8,866 nt of DNA from an uncultured Collinsella sp. (lineage in GTDB: Bacteria > Actinomycetota > Coriobacteriia > Coriobacteriales > Coriobacteriaceae), in contig CABUDB010000054.1 in the NCBI GenBank assembly GCA_902490245.1, forward strand, positions 1 to 8,866. Direction: 5' to 3'. A model generated the notes under the pieces. The model did no database searches. It worked only from the letters and a program-made list of their open reading frames with translations, and was not told the origin of the DNA. The position numbers and the translations under genes are program-made. Within the stretch, counting starts at the first letter, position 1; every line of letters begins with the position of its first letter. Positions 1 to 6,243 of this stretch are shown here, one piece after another.

Positions 1-54
1 GTATCCGCCAGTCGGCCGAGTTTCATTCTTCAACGGAAAACTTAAAACGACAAT
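1..54. other. Non-pheS segment at left edge, abrupt junction with pheS
   Basis: These bases are about 44% G+C, far below the rest of the window. In the pheS frame they carry a stop (TAA, 43-45) and none of the residues expected before the conserved ICPG-x-VYRPD stretch that starts at about base 55. One - strand frame stays open through the junction to the window edge and would read FPLKNETRPTGGY over the novel bases, but I do not recognise it, and most of that frame is merely antisense to pheS. It may be a dispersed repeat at a contig end, a chimeric assembly end, or a true rearrangement breakpoint. The sequence alone cannot decide. Confidence 0.55.
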
Positions 55-510
55 ATCTGCCCGGGCACCGTCTACCGTCCCGACACGGCCGATGCCTGCC
101 ACCTGCCGCAGTTCAACCAGATCGAGGGCCTGGTCGTCGACGAGGGCATCACCTTTGGCGACCTGAAGGGCACGCTCGACTACTTTGTTAAGTGCATGTT
201 TGGCGAGGATCGCAAGACGCGTTACCGCCCGCACTTCTTCCCCTTCACCGAGCCCAGCTGCGAGGTGGACGTGAGCTGCCACGTGTGCGGCGGCAAGGGC
301 TGCAACTTCTGCAAGCACAGCGGCTGGATCGAGATCTTGGGCTGCGGCATGGTCGACCCCAACGTCCTGATCAACTGCGGCATCGATCCCGAGAAGTACA
401 CCGGCTTCGCCTTTGGCATTGGCGCCGAGCGCGTCGCGGCCCTGCGCTACGACCTGCCGGACCTCAGAACGCTCATGACTGGCGATATGCGCTTCTTGAA
501 CCAATTTTAG
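55..510 (+). CDS. pheS: Phenylalanine--tRNA ligase alpha subunit, C-terminal part only
   Basis: This is the catalytic alpha subunit of the cytosolic (alpha-beta)2 enzyme that charges tRNA-Phe with phenylalanine using ATP. Only about 151 C-terminal residues are visible, out of a usual 340-350. Class II motif 2 is recognisable ([11 protein letters not shown] followed by FNQIEG), then the [13 protein letters not shown] segment, a Cys-rich insert ([12 protein letters not shown]) common in Firmicutes and Actinobacteria PheS, and motif 3 ([16 protein letters not shown]) before the C-terminus. The protein should continue leftward through the tRNA-binding coiled coil and motif 1, but the upstream sequence is unrelated and has an in-frame TAA at 43-45. 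The first ATG in frame is at 196, inside the catalytic core, so a 196-510 call would be a truncated artefact. pheT follows on the same strand, as in the normal pheST operon. Because the gene is essential, an artefact or contig edge is more likely than a real pseudogene. Confidence 0.9.
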   Translation: MCPGTVYRPDTADACHLPQFNQIEGLVVDEGITFGDLKGTLDYFVKCMFGEDRKTRYRPHFFPFTEPSCEVDVSCHVCGGKGCNFCKHSGWIEILGCGMVDPNVLINCGIDPEKYTGFAFGIGAERVAALRYDLPDLRTLMTGDMRFLNQF

Positions 511-613
511 GCTTGCCCAGGCACCCCATCTTGGCGTTCAAACCGTCGCTCGCGTACCTTTAGTACGCGTCGCTCCTCTTTCACGCCAACCTGGGGCACC
601 TGGACAACCCTAA
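507..613. repeat. 107-bp imperfect palindrome in the pheS-pheT gap
   Basis: The arms 507-537 and 583-613 are inverted copies matching at 25 of 31 positions. Both are centred on base 560, as is a perfect inner 7-bp inverted repeat (CGCGTAC 551-557 / GTACGCG 563-569). The bases between inner and outer arms are mostly unpaired but contain a direct repeat CGTCGCT (544-550 and 568-574). The left arm includes the pheS stop codon. In RNA it would form a long hairpin with one large internal loop. It has no T-tract, so it does not look like a standard intrinsic terminator. A REP/MITE-like palindromic element is the favoured reading; an mRNA-processing or attenuation structure between pheS and pheT is the alternative. 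Confidence 0.75.
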
Positions 614-673
614 GGCGAACGTCTTCATTTGATATTTCCTCCCTATGCGGAGATTAAGAACTAGGAGAGCTAC

Positions 674-3127
674 ATGCGCGTTTCTTACGACTGGCTCAAG
701 ACCATGATCGATATTCCGGAGGATCCCAAGACCCTTTCGGACGAATATATCCGTACCGGCACCGAGGTCGAGGCGATCGACACCGTGGGCGAGTCCTTCG
801 ACCATGTGGTGACCGCCAAGGTGCTCACCAAGACCCCGCACCCCGATAGCGACCACATGTATGTGTGCTCGGTCGATGTGGGCGACAAGAACCTCGATGC
901 CGACGGCAATCCCGCTCCGCTGCAGATCGTCTGCGGCGCGCAGAACTTCGAGGCCGGCGACCACATCGTCACGGCCATGATCGGCGCTGTCCTGCCCGGC
1001 GACGTCAAGATCAAGAAGAGCAAGCTTCGCGGCGTCGTGTCCATGGGCATGAACTGCTCTGCGCGCGAGCTCGGCCTGGGTGGCGACCACTCCGGCATCA
1101 TGATTCTGCCCGAGGACACGCCCTGCGGTATGCCGTTTGCCGAGTACGTGGGCTCGAGTGATACTGTGCTCGACTGCGAGATCACGCCCAACCGTCCCGA
1201 TTGCCTGTCCATGATCGGCATGGCCCGCGAGACCGGTGCCATTTTCGACCGCGATTTCCACGTGGAGCTGCCCGCCATCAAGGCGGAGACTGGCCGCGCG
1301 ACCGACGACGAGCTTTCCGTCGAGATTGCCGACGAGGGCCTGTGCGACCGCTATGTCGCCCGCATCGTGCGCAACGTGAAGGTCGGCCCGTCGCCCGACT
1401 GGATGGTCAAGCGCCTTAACGCCCTGGGCGTGCGTCCGCACAACAACATCGTCGACATCACCAACTACGTGATGATGCTCACCGGTCAGCCGCTGCACGC
1501 CTTTGACCTGGACACCTTTGCCGAGCGCGATGGCCACCGTCGCGTGGTGGTTCGCGCCGCCCAGCAGGATGAGAAATTCACGACGCTCGATGGCGAAGAG
1601 CGCGTGCTCGACGCCGGCATGGGCCTTATCACCGACGGCGAGCGCCCCGTGGCGTTGGCCGGCGTTATGGGCGGCATGGATTCCGAGATCGAGGACGACA
1701 CCGTCGACGTGATGGTCGAGAGCGCTTGCTTCAACGCCGGTCGCACCTCGCACACCAGCCGCGATCTGTCGCTGATCTCCGACGCCTCCATTCGCTTTGA
1801 GCGCCAGGTTGACGAGACTGGCTGCGTGGATGTCGCCAACGTTACCTGCGCGTTCATCGAGGAGATCGCCGGCGGCGAGGTTGCTCCCGGCTATGTCGAT
1901 GTTTTCCCCGCGCCCAAGACCATCGACAGCATCAAGCTGCGCCTGGCCCGCGTGCATGCCATCTGCGGTGCCGACATCGAGCCCGATTTTATCGAGCGTT
2001 CGCTTACCCGTCTGGGCTGCACCGTCGAGCGCGACGGCGAGGACTTTATGGTTACCCCGCCGAGCTTCCGTCCCGACCTGCCGCGCGAGATTGACCTGAT
2101 CGAGGAGGTCCTGCGCCTATGGGGCATGGGCCGTGTGACGGCGACCATCCCGGCTGCCAAGAACCACATCGGCGGCCTGACCCGCGAGCAGAAGCTCACC
2201 CGCAAGGTCGGCGAGATCCTGCGCGCCTGCGGCCTCAACGAGACCACGACCTTTGGCTTTGCCGCCCCGGGCGACCTGGAGAAGATCGGCATGCCCACCG
2301 AGGGTCGCGGCTGCCCCGTGGTGCTCATGAACCCGCTGGTGGCCGAGCAGACCGAGATGCGTCGTTCGCTGCTGCCGGGCCTGCTGCAGTCCGTGGCCTA
2401 CAACGAGGCGCACGGTACGCCCAACGTGCACCTGTACGAGGTCGGCAGCCTGTTCCACGGTCGCGAGAACGCCAGCCTGCCCAAGGAGACCAAGTCCGTC
2501 GCGGGTGTGCTCTCGGGCCAGTGGAGCGAGCAGTCTTGGAACATGAAGTACCGTAAACTGCGTTTCTTCTTTGGCAAGGGTATCGTCGAGGAGCTGCTCG
2601 CCCAGCTGCGCATCGAGAAGGTTCGCTTCCGTCCCGTCGAGGGCGAGGGCTATGCCTTTTTGCAGCCGGGTCGTGCGGCCGAGGTTCTGTCCGGCGGCAC
2701 CGTGCTGGGTTGGGTCGGCGAGATCCACCCCGAGGCGCGCGAGGCCTGCGGCATCGACGAGGTTGTCGTTGCCTTTGAGCTTGACCTGGACAAGCTGATC
2801 AAGGGCGCCCGCAACCAGGAGAACTACCGCGAGTTCTCGCAGTACCCGGCCGTTGAGCACGACCTTGCCATTGTGGTCGACAATGCCGTGACCTGCGAGG
2901 ATCTTGAGCGCCGTATTACCAGCGCCGGCGGCAAGCTGCTCGAGGGCGTGCGCCTGTTCGATGTCTACCGCGATCCGGTTCGTATCGGCAAGGGCAAGAA
3001 GTCCATGGCCTTTGCGCTCACGTATCGCTCGGACGACCACACGCTTACTAGCGAAGAGGTCGAGAAGGCGCACCAGAAGATCGTCACCAAGGTGTGCAAG
3101 GGCGTAAACGGCGAAGTCCGCTCGTAA
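674..3127 (+). CDS. pheT: Phenylalanine--tRNA ligase beta subunit
   Basis: This is the large non-catalytic subunit of bacterial PheRS, partner of PheS. It recognises tRNA-Phe and holds the B3/4 editing site that hydrolyses mischarged Tyr-tRNA-Phe. It has 817 residues, normal for full-length PheT. Domains in order: an N-terminal segment (MRVSYDWLKT), an EMAP-II/OB-fold tRNA-binding domain at about 43-150 (VVTAKVLTKTPHPDSDHM), the B3/4 domain at about 210-390, the B5 domain at about 416-490 (with FRPDLPREIDLIEEV), a degenerate class II core, and a C-terminal FDX-ACB anticodon-binding domain at about 718-816 (YPAVEHDLAIVV). The ATG at 674 is supported by AGGAG at 663-667 with 6-nt spacing and by a normal PheT N-terminus. 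It lies 163 bases after pheS, separated by the palindrome, so co-transcription depends on what that structure does. No frameshift or missing domain is seen. Confidence 0.97.
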   Translation: MRVSYDWLKTMIDIPEDPKTLSDEYIRTGTEVEAIDTVGESFDHVVTAKVLTKTPHPDSDHMYVCSVDVGDKNLDADGNPAPLQIVCGAQNFEAGDHIVTAMIGAVLPGDVKIKKSKLRGVVSMGMNCSARELGLGGDHSGIMILPEDTPCGMPFAEYVGSSDTVLDCEITPNRPDCLSMIGMARETGAIFDRDFHVELPAIKAETGRATDDELSVEIADEGLCDRYVARIVRNVKVGPSPDWMVKRLNALGVRPHNNIVDITNYVMMLTGQPLHAFDLDTFAERDGHRRVVVRAAQQDEKFTTLDGEERVLDAGMGLITDGERPVALAGVMGGMDSEIEDDTVDVMVESACFNAGRTSHTSRDLSLISDASIRFERQVDETGCVDVANVTCAFIEEIAGGEVAPGYVDVFPAPKTIDSIKLRLARVHAICGADIEPDFIERSLTRLGCTVERDGEDFMVTPPSFRPDLPREIDLIEEVLRLWGMGRVTATIPAAKNHIGGLTREQKLTRKVGEILRACGLNETTTFGFAAPGDLEKIGMPTEGRGCPVVLMNPLVAEQTEMRRSLLPGLLQSVAYNEAHGTPNVHLYEVGSLFHGRENASLPKETKSVAGVLSGQWSEQSWNMKYRKLRFFFGKGIVEELLAQLRIEKVRFRPVEGEGYAFLQPGRAAEVLSGGTVLGWVGEIHPEAREACGIDEVVVAFELDLDKLIKGARNQENYREFSQYPAVEHDLAIVVDNAVTCEDLERRITSAGGKLLEGVRLFDVYRDPVRIGKGKKSMAFALTYRSDDHTLTSEEVEKAHQKIVTKVCKGVNGEVRS

Positions 3128-3139
3128 TCTTTGCTGTTC

Positions 3140-3234
3140 GGAACCCGCCCCCTGCGGGGTTTTCACGGCAACGTCCTCGCCACTTCGCGGCTGCGGGATG
3201 TTGCCTTAGAAAACCCCTCTCGGGGGCGGGTTCC
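3140..3234 (+). terminator. Long GC-rich stem-loop after pheT
   Basis: The outer arms 3140-3163 (GGAACCCGCCCCC...) and 3210-3234 are complementary over 21 base pairs with a small internal bulge. An inner stem, GGCAACGTCC (3167-3176) with GGATGTTGCC (3196-3205), adds 10 pairs including one G-U. The hairpin starts 12 bases after the pheT stop, where a pheST operon should end. No clear T-run follows the right arm (TGCGTTAACC), so it is not a textbook intrinsic terminator; it could be a Rho-type 3' end stabiliser or a palindromic repeat. Confidence 0.6.
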
Positions 3235-3248
3235 TGCGTTAACCTTGT

Positions 3249-3319
3249 TGCGAGCGGATCGCACCTTCTTCCGGGTGACCGGAAAGTTGGGAGTGCATGG
3301 GCCCTTTATTGGGCGGTGC
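3249..3319 (+). other. Cluster of small RNA hairpins upstream of the metal transporter
   Basis: Three consecutive stems can be drawn. TGCGA/TCGCA is at 3249-3263. A perfect TTCCGG-GTGA-CCGGAA stem with a GNRA-type loop lies at 3269-3284, closed further out by GCAC (3261-3264) with GTGC (3293-3296). GCCC/GGGC is at 3301-3314, extended by GCAT (3295-3298) with GTGC (3316-3319). The second and third share bases 3295-3296, so their outer pairings compete. A terminator-like stem follows at 3350. This order (structured segment, competing helices, terminator, metal transporter) resembles a riboswitch leader or a small RNA. I saw no cobalamin B12-box, NiCo (czcD), T-box or other aptamer core that I know. 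It may also be just the pheT 3' region. Confidence 0.4.
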
Positions 3320-3349
3320 GTGGACCTGGGCTAATAACGTACGTATTGC

Positions 3350-3384
3350 AAGGGCGTGCTGCGTTGTGGGCGGTGCGCCTTTTT
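3350..3384 (+). terminator. Intrinsic-terminator-like hairpin upstream of cbiM
   Basis: GGCGTGCTGC (3353-3362) pairs with GCGGTGCGCC (3370-3379) over 10 positions, three of them G-U, with a 7-nt loop. Five T residues follow at 3380-3384, and the AAG before the stem can extend pairing into them. It lies about 70 bases before the cbiM start. It either ends transcription arriving from pheT or the structured segment, insulating the transporter operon, or is the expression platform of an attenuator. Confidence 0.6.
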
Positions 3385-3392
3385 GTTAGTAT
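3364..3392 (+). promoter_or_regulatory. Possible promoter for the metal transporter operon
   Basis: A -35-like TTGTGG (3364-3369) and a -10-like TAGTAT (3387-3392) are separated by 17 bases. They would place the transcript start near 3399, immediately before the NikR-like dyad at 3402-3429, as expected for a repressor acting by blocking initiation. The match is modest and the -35 overlaps the terminator hairpin, so this is only a candidate. Confidence 0.3.
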
Positions 3393-3401
3393 GCAGAGTC
3401 G

Positions 3402-3429
3402 GTGTTACGGATTGTTGGAAACGTAACAC
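3402..3429 (+). promoter_or_regulatory. Probable NikR operator: GTGTTAC-N14-GTAACAC
   Basis: Two perfect 7-base half sites (3402-3408 and 3423-3429) face each other across 14 bases; counting the adjoining G/C pair the dyad is 8 bp with a 12-base spacer. It lies 24 bases before the cbiM/nikM ATG. From memory, the nickel-responsive repressor NikR of Geobacter uraniireducens binds GTGTTAC-N13/14-GTAACAC, which this matches exactly. Nickel repression of the downstream transporter is therefore the preferred reading. No nikR gene is in the window. The same bases could also form an RNA hairpin, but the exact half-site match favours a DNA operator. Confidence 0.65.
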
Positions 3430-3453
3430 ACAACGTTCTGATTGAGAGGGCTC

Positions 3454-4536
3454 ATGCATATTCCCGATAATTATCTGTCCCCGCAGACCGATGCCGTTAT
3501 GGCGGTGGCGATGGTGCCCGTATGGGTTCACTGCATCAAAAAGGTGCGCGCCACGCTCGATCGCGAGCATATGGCGTTCCTGGGCATCTGCGCCGCATTC
3601 TCCTTCTTGCTCATGATGTTCAACGTTCCGCTGCCCGGCGGTACCACTGGTCACGCCGTCGGCGGCGCACTCATCGCGCTGCTGCTGGGCCCCGAGGCCG
3701 CGGCTATCGCTGTCTCGGTCGCTCTGGCGCTGCAGGCGCTGCTGTTTGGCGACGGCGGCGTTCTGTCGTTTGGCGCCAACTGCTTTAACATGGCCTTTGT
3801 GCTGCCGTTTGTCGCTGCTATCGTGTTCCGTGCGCTCAACAGCCGTCTGCACGACAAGAGCTGGGGCACCTCGGTTTCTGCCATCGTGAGCGGTTGGGTC
3901 GGCCTGTGCCTGGCGGCCCTGTGCGCGGCAATCGAGTTTGGTATTCAGCCGATGCTCTTCACCAACGCTTCGGGCGCCCCTCTGTACTGCCCCTTCCCGC
4001 TGTCCGTGGCTATTCCGGCCATGTTGATCCCGCATATGCTGGTTGCCGGCGTGATCGAGGGCGTGGCGACGGCCGCCATCTACGGCTTCATTAAGAAGAC
4101 GGCGCCGAGCATTATCGTCGGCCCCGAAGCCGCCGATGGCCAGCTTGCCGCCGATGGTACCGCCAAGAAGACTTCCCTGATTCCCACGCTCATTCTGGTC
4201 GCCGTGCTTGTCGTGGCTACGCCGCTCGGCTTGCTCGCCACCGGTGACGCCTGGGGTGAGTGGGACGCCGAGGGCGCCGCGACCGCCGTTCAGGAGGCTG
4301 GCGACGACAGCCTGCAGGCTTCGGTCGGCCTCGACACCCCGACCTTTGCCGACGCCCTGCCCACGGGCGATTATCTGCAGGCCTATTCCGAGGAGCAGGG
4401 CCTTGGCTTTGCCGGCCAGGCTGCGATGTATATTCTTTCGGGCGTGATTGGCGTGGCGGTGCTCACCATCACATTCCGCCTGGTCTCGCTGACGGTCAAG
4501 GAAAGCGGTGCTCATGGCAATAGCCGAGCTGCCTAG
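3454..4536 (+). CDS. cbiM: CbiM/NikM-type ECF transporter substrate-binding component fused to an N-like domain (Ni2+/Co2+)
   Basis: This is the membrane S-component that captures Ni2+ or Co2+ for import by a group II ECF ABC transporter. It has 360 residues. The N-terminus MHIPDNYLSP is the family signature. In the known NikM structure the metal is bound by the N-terminal amine, His2 and His67; here His2 is present and GTTGH places a His exactly at 67. This fixes the start at the ATG at 3454 rather than the in-frame TTG at 3442, since any extension would destroy the site. Residues 1 to about 210 are the multi-helix CbiM core. Two more membrane helices (about 242-262 and 322-345), separated by an acidic outside loop containing LATGDAWGEW, resemble the small CbiN/NikN partner, so this is an M-N fusion; nikMN would be the name if nickel is the substrate. 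The gene overlaps cbiQ by 23 bases. The upstream NikR-like site suggests nickel; the protein alone cannot separate nickel from cobalt. Confidence 0.93.
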   Translation: MHIPDNYLSPQTDAVMAVAMVPVWVHCIKKVRATLDREHMAFLGICAAFSFLLMMFNVPLPGGTTGHAVGGALIALLLGPEAAAIAVSVALALQALLFGDGGVLSFGANCFNMAFVLPFVAAIVFRALNSRLHDKSWGTSVSAIVSGWVGLCLAALCAAIEFGIQPMLFTNASGAPLYCPFPLSVAIPAMLIPHMLVAGVIEGVATAAIYGFIKKTAPSIIVGPEAADGQLAADGTAKKTSLIPTLILVAVLVVATPLGLLATGDAWGEWDAEGAATAVQEAGDDSLQASVGLDTPTFADALPTGDYLQAYSEEQGLGFAGQAAMYILSGVIGVAVLTITFRLVSLTVKESGAHGNSRAA

Positions 4537-5350
4537 TTGGCTTGCGGCCGAGGAGCGTTACGAGCCCGCAGGGGCTCGGCATCGTGTGATGCAAAAGAAT
4601 GTCCTGCACCTGGCGAGCCTGCTTGAGCGGGTTCGCCTGGGTGGAGGCGCGCACGAGGGCGGGTCGATGGTCGACCGCGCCCTTTCTTGCGTTTCGGCTC
4701 CGGTGCGCCTGGTGGGGATGTTCGTTTGCGTCCTGTGCGTGTGTCTGACGCAGAGCCCGCTGTACCTCATGTTGATGGCGGCCATCGCGCTGGTGCTCGT
4801 TGCCGTGCGCCCCGTACGCGGGCTGCGTGCGACCTTTGTACCGGCGCTCGGCGCCACGGGGCTTGCGGTGGTTCTGGCACTGCCTGCCCTGCTGCTGGGC
4901 GCTTCTGCCGCGGGCGCCATGCTCAAGATCGCGCTCAAGACGTTCATTAACGTGTCGTTCGTGCTGGGCGTTTCGTGGACGCTCACCTGGAGCCGCATGT
5001 CGGCGGCGCTCAAGACGCTACAGCTGCCCGACGAGGTCATCTTTACGTTTGATATGGCGCTCAAGCACATCGAGGTGCTGGGACGCACGGCGCACGATCT
5101 GACCGAATCGGTCATGCTGCGCAGTGTGGGTCGTGCGCCTGCGGGTTTTTCGCGTACCGATTCGATCGCGGGTATCATGGGCATGACCTTTATCAAGGCG
5201 ATGGAATGCAGCCGCGCGATGGACGAGGCTATGCTTTGCCGTGGCTTTGCCGGTGCGTATCCGACTCCCGCGCGGAGCGGCTTTGGCTGGCGCGATGCGG
5301 TCTATGCGGTCGTCGTGGTGCTGCTCGCCGTGTTGTGCGCGGTGCTGTAG
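4514..5350 (+). CDS. cbiQ: ECF transporter transmembrane (T) component, CbiQ/EcfT family
   Basis: This integral membrane coupling protein joins the CbiM/NikM component to the ATPase. It has 278 residues from the ATG at 4514. A hydrophilic N-terminal stretch of about 55 residues is followed by hydrophobic helices (about 60-140 and on), a central cytoplasmic region and a last helix at about 260-278. The two coupling helices that dock on the ATPase each carry an Arg-containing motif: LRSVGRA (Arg203, Arg207) and AMLCRGF (Arg243), the second close to the family AMxARGF pattern. The start lies inside the end of cbiM, with a 23-base overlap implying translational coupling. A GTG at 4508 is an alternative: AAGGA at 4498-4502 is better spaced for it (5 nt, against 11 nt for the ATG). 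The first motif is looser than in typical members. Confidence 0.9.
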   Translation: MAIAELPSWLAAEERYEPAGARHRVMQKNVLHLASLLERVRLGGGAHEGGSMVDRALSCVSAPVRLVGMFVCVLCVCLTQSPLYLMLMAAIALVLVAVRPVRGLRATFVPALGATGLAVVLALPALLLGASAAGAMLKIALKTFINVSFVLGVSWTLTWSRMSAALKTLQLPDEVIFTFDMALKHIEVLGRTAHDLTESVMLRSVGRAPAGFSRTDSIAGIMGMTFIKAMECSRAMDEAMLCRGFAGAYPTPARSGFGWRDAVYAVVVVLLAVLCAVL

Positions 5351-5394
5351 CGCGGGCGGCCGAGCCGTCGATGTGGATAGGGAAGGGCGACGTT

Positions 5395-6165
5395 TTGGCA
5401 AACGATACGAATGGCGTGATGGGCGCGAGCGGTGCTACTGGCGCCAAGAGCGTGCCGCTCATCGAGTTTCGCGACGTGCTGTTCTCCTATGCGGGGCATA
5501 CGGTTGTCGATGGTGTGTCGCTGCAGGTCGATCGTGGTGAACTCGTTGCCCTACTCGGTCCCAACGGCTGCGGTAAGACGACGATTATGCGCCTTATCAA
5601 CGGTCTTGAACTAGCGGACGCGGGTGCGTACCTGTTTGACGGGCACGTGATCGATGCGGCATATCTCAAGGATTCCGCAGCCGCTCAGCGTTTTCATCAG
5701 CGCGTGGGCTTTGTGTTCCAGAATGCCGACGCCCAGCTGTTCTGCGCTACGGTGGGCGAGGAAGTTGCTTTTGGCCCCGCGCAGATGGGGCTGCCGACAG
5801 ACGAGCTCGAGCGCCGCGTCCGCGATGCCATGGAGCTGTTCCAGGTTGCCGATCTGGTCGATGCCTCGCCCTATCAGCTTTCGGGCGGGCAAAAGAAGCG
5901 CGTTGCGCTGGCTGCGGTGGTGTCGATGAACCCCGATATCCTAGTGCTCGATGAGCCCACCAACGGGCTCGATGAGGACTCGTGCGACATCGTAGTCAAC
6001 TTTTTGCTGGCCTACGTTGCTGCCGGTAAGACGGTTTTGATGAGTACGCACCATCAAGATTTGGTGCGCCGCCTGGAGGCCCGTGCCATCTATATCGATC
6101 GATATCACCATGTGGTCGAGGCGCCCGTGCCGTCGTATGGAACCGAAAGCGGTGCTGCGGAATAG
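5395..6165 (+). CDS. cbiO: ECF transporter ATP-binding protein, CbiO family
   Basis: This cytoplasmic ABC ATPase powers Ni/Co uptake through CbiQ and CbiM; only one ATPase gene is present, so a homodimer is expected. From the TTG at 5395 it has 256 residues. The ABC domain starts at about 23 (IEFRDVLFSY). Walker A GPNGCGKTT is at 55-63, the Q-loop lies in FVFQNADAQLF, the signature LSGGQKKR starts at 162, Walker B ILVLDE is at 182-187 followed by PTNGLD, and the switch histidines STHH are at 219-220. The FQNxDxQLF sequence is typical of CbiO/EcfA. The start is uncertain: an ATG at 5371 has no upstream ribosome-binding site, while the TTG at 5395 follows GGGAAGGG (5380-5387) with 7-nt spacing. 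The residues in question are a poorly conserved, Gly/Ala-rich N-terminal extension. The gene begins 20-45 bases after cbiQ and is surely in the same operon. Confidence 0.93.
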   Translation: MANDTNGVMGASGATGAKSVPLIEFRDVLFSYAGHTVVDGVSLQVDRGELVALLGPNGCGKTTIMRLINGLELADAGAYLFDGHVIDAAYLKDSAAAQRFHQRVGFVFQNADAQLFCATVGEEVAFGPAQMGLPTDELERRVRDAMELFQVADLVDASPYQLSGGQKKRVALAAVVSMNPDILVLDEPTNGLDEDSCDIVVNFLLAYVAAGKTVLMSTHHQDLVRRLEARAIYIDRYHHVVEAPVPSYGTESGAAE

Positions 6166-6210
6166 TTGCTGCGTAGGGTATGTATGGCCGCCTGTGCGAC
6201 TCTGCCGTGA

Positions 6211-6219
6211 TGGTATAGT
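6211..6219 (+). promoter_or_regulatory. Extended -10 promoter for the Zn-PLC-like gene
   Basis: TGG followed by TATAGT (6214-6219) is an extended -10 element close to consensus (TGnTATAAT). The -35 position (about 6191-6196, CCTGTG) is poor, which extended -10 promoters tolerate. The predicted start near 6226 leaves a leader of about 18 bases containing the G-rich ribosome-binding site. It implies that the next gene is transcribed independently of the transporter operon. Confidence 0.5.
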
Positions 6220-6243
6220 TAACCAGGTTTTATGGGGGTGGCT

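Noticed and set aside
629..657. Separate pheT promoter with TTGATA (629-634)
   Set aside because: The -35-like box is good, but the matching -10 position (GATTAA) is poor, so an internal promoter is not supported.
581..1957. Open frame of 458 codons on the - strand opposite pheT
   Set aside because: It is the antisense shadow of strongly G/C-third-position coding in pheT, with a low-complexity Ala/Gly/His/Asp-rich translation and no ribosome-binding site.
3235..3453. Cobalamin riboswitch upstream of cbiM
   Set aside because: Expected for a cobalt system, but no B12-box or GCCACTG-type core is present; the NikR-like dyad explains regulation better.
3442..3453. TTG at 3442 as the cbiM start
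   Set aside because: It would add MRGL before the MHIPD terminus, whose free amine and His2 bind the metal in this family.
3331..4515. Open frame of 394 codons on the - strand opposite cbiM
   Set aside because: It runs antisense through cbiM and the operator region; the translation is Gln/Arg/His/Gly-rich with no recognisable domain.
5206..5394. Upstream extension of cbiO into cbiQ
   Set aside because: The extra N-terminal residues are the frame-shifted reading of cbiQ codons and are not part of an ABC ATPase.
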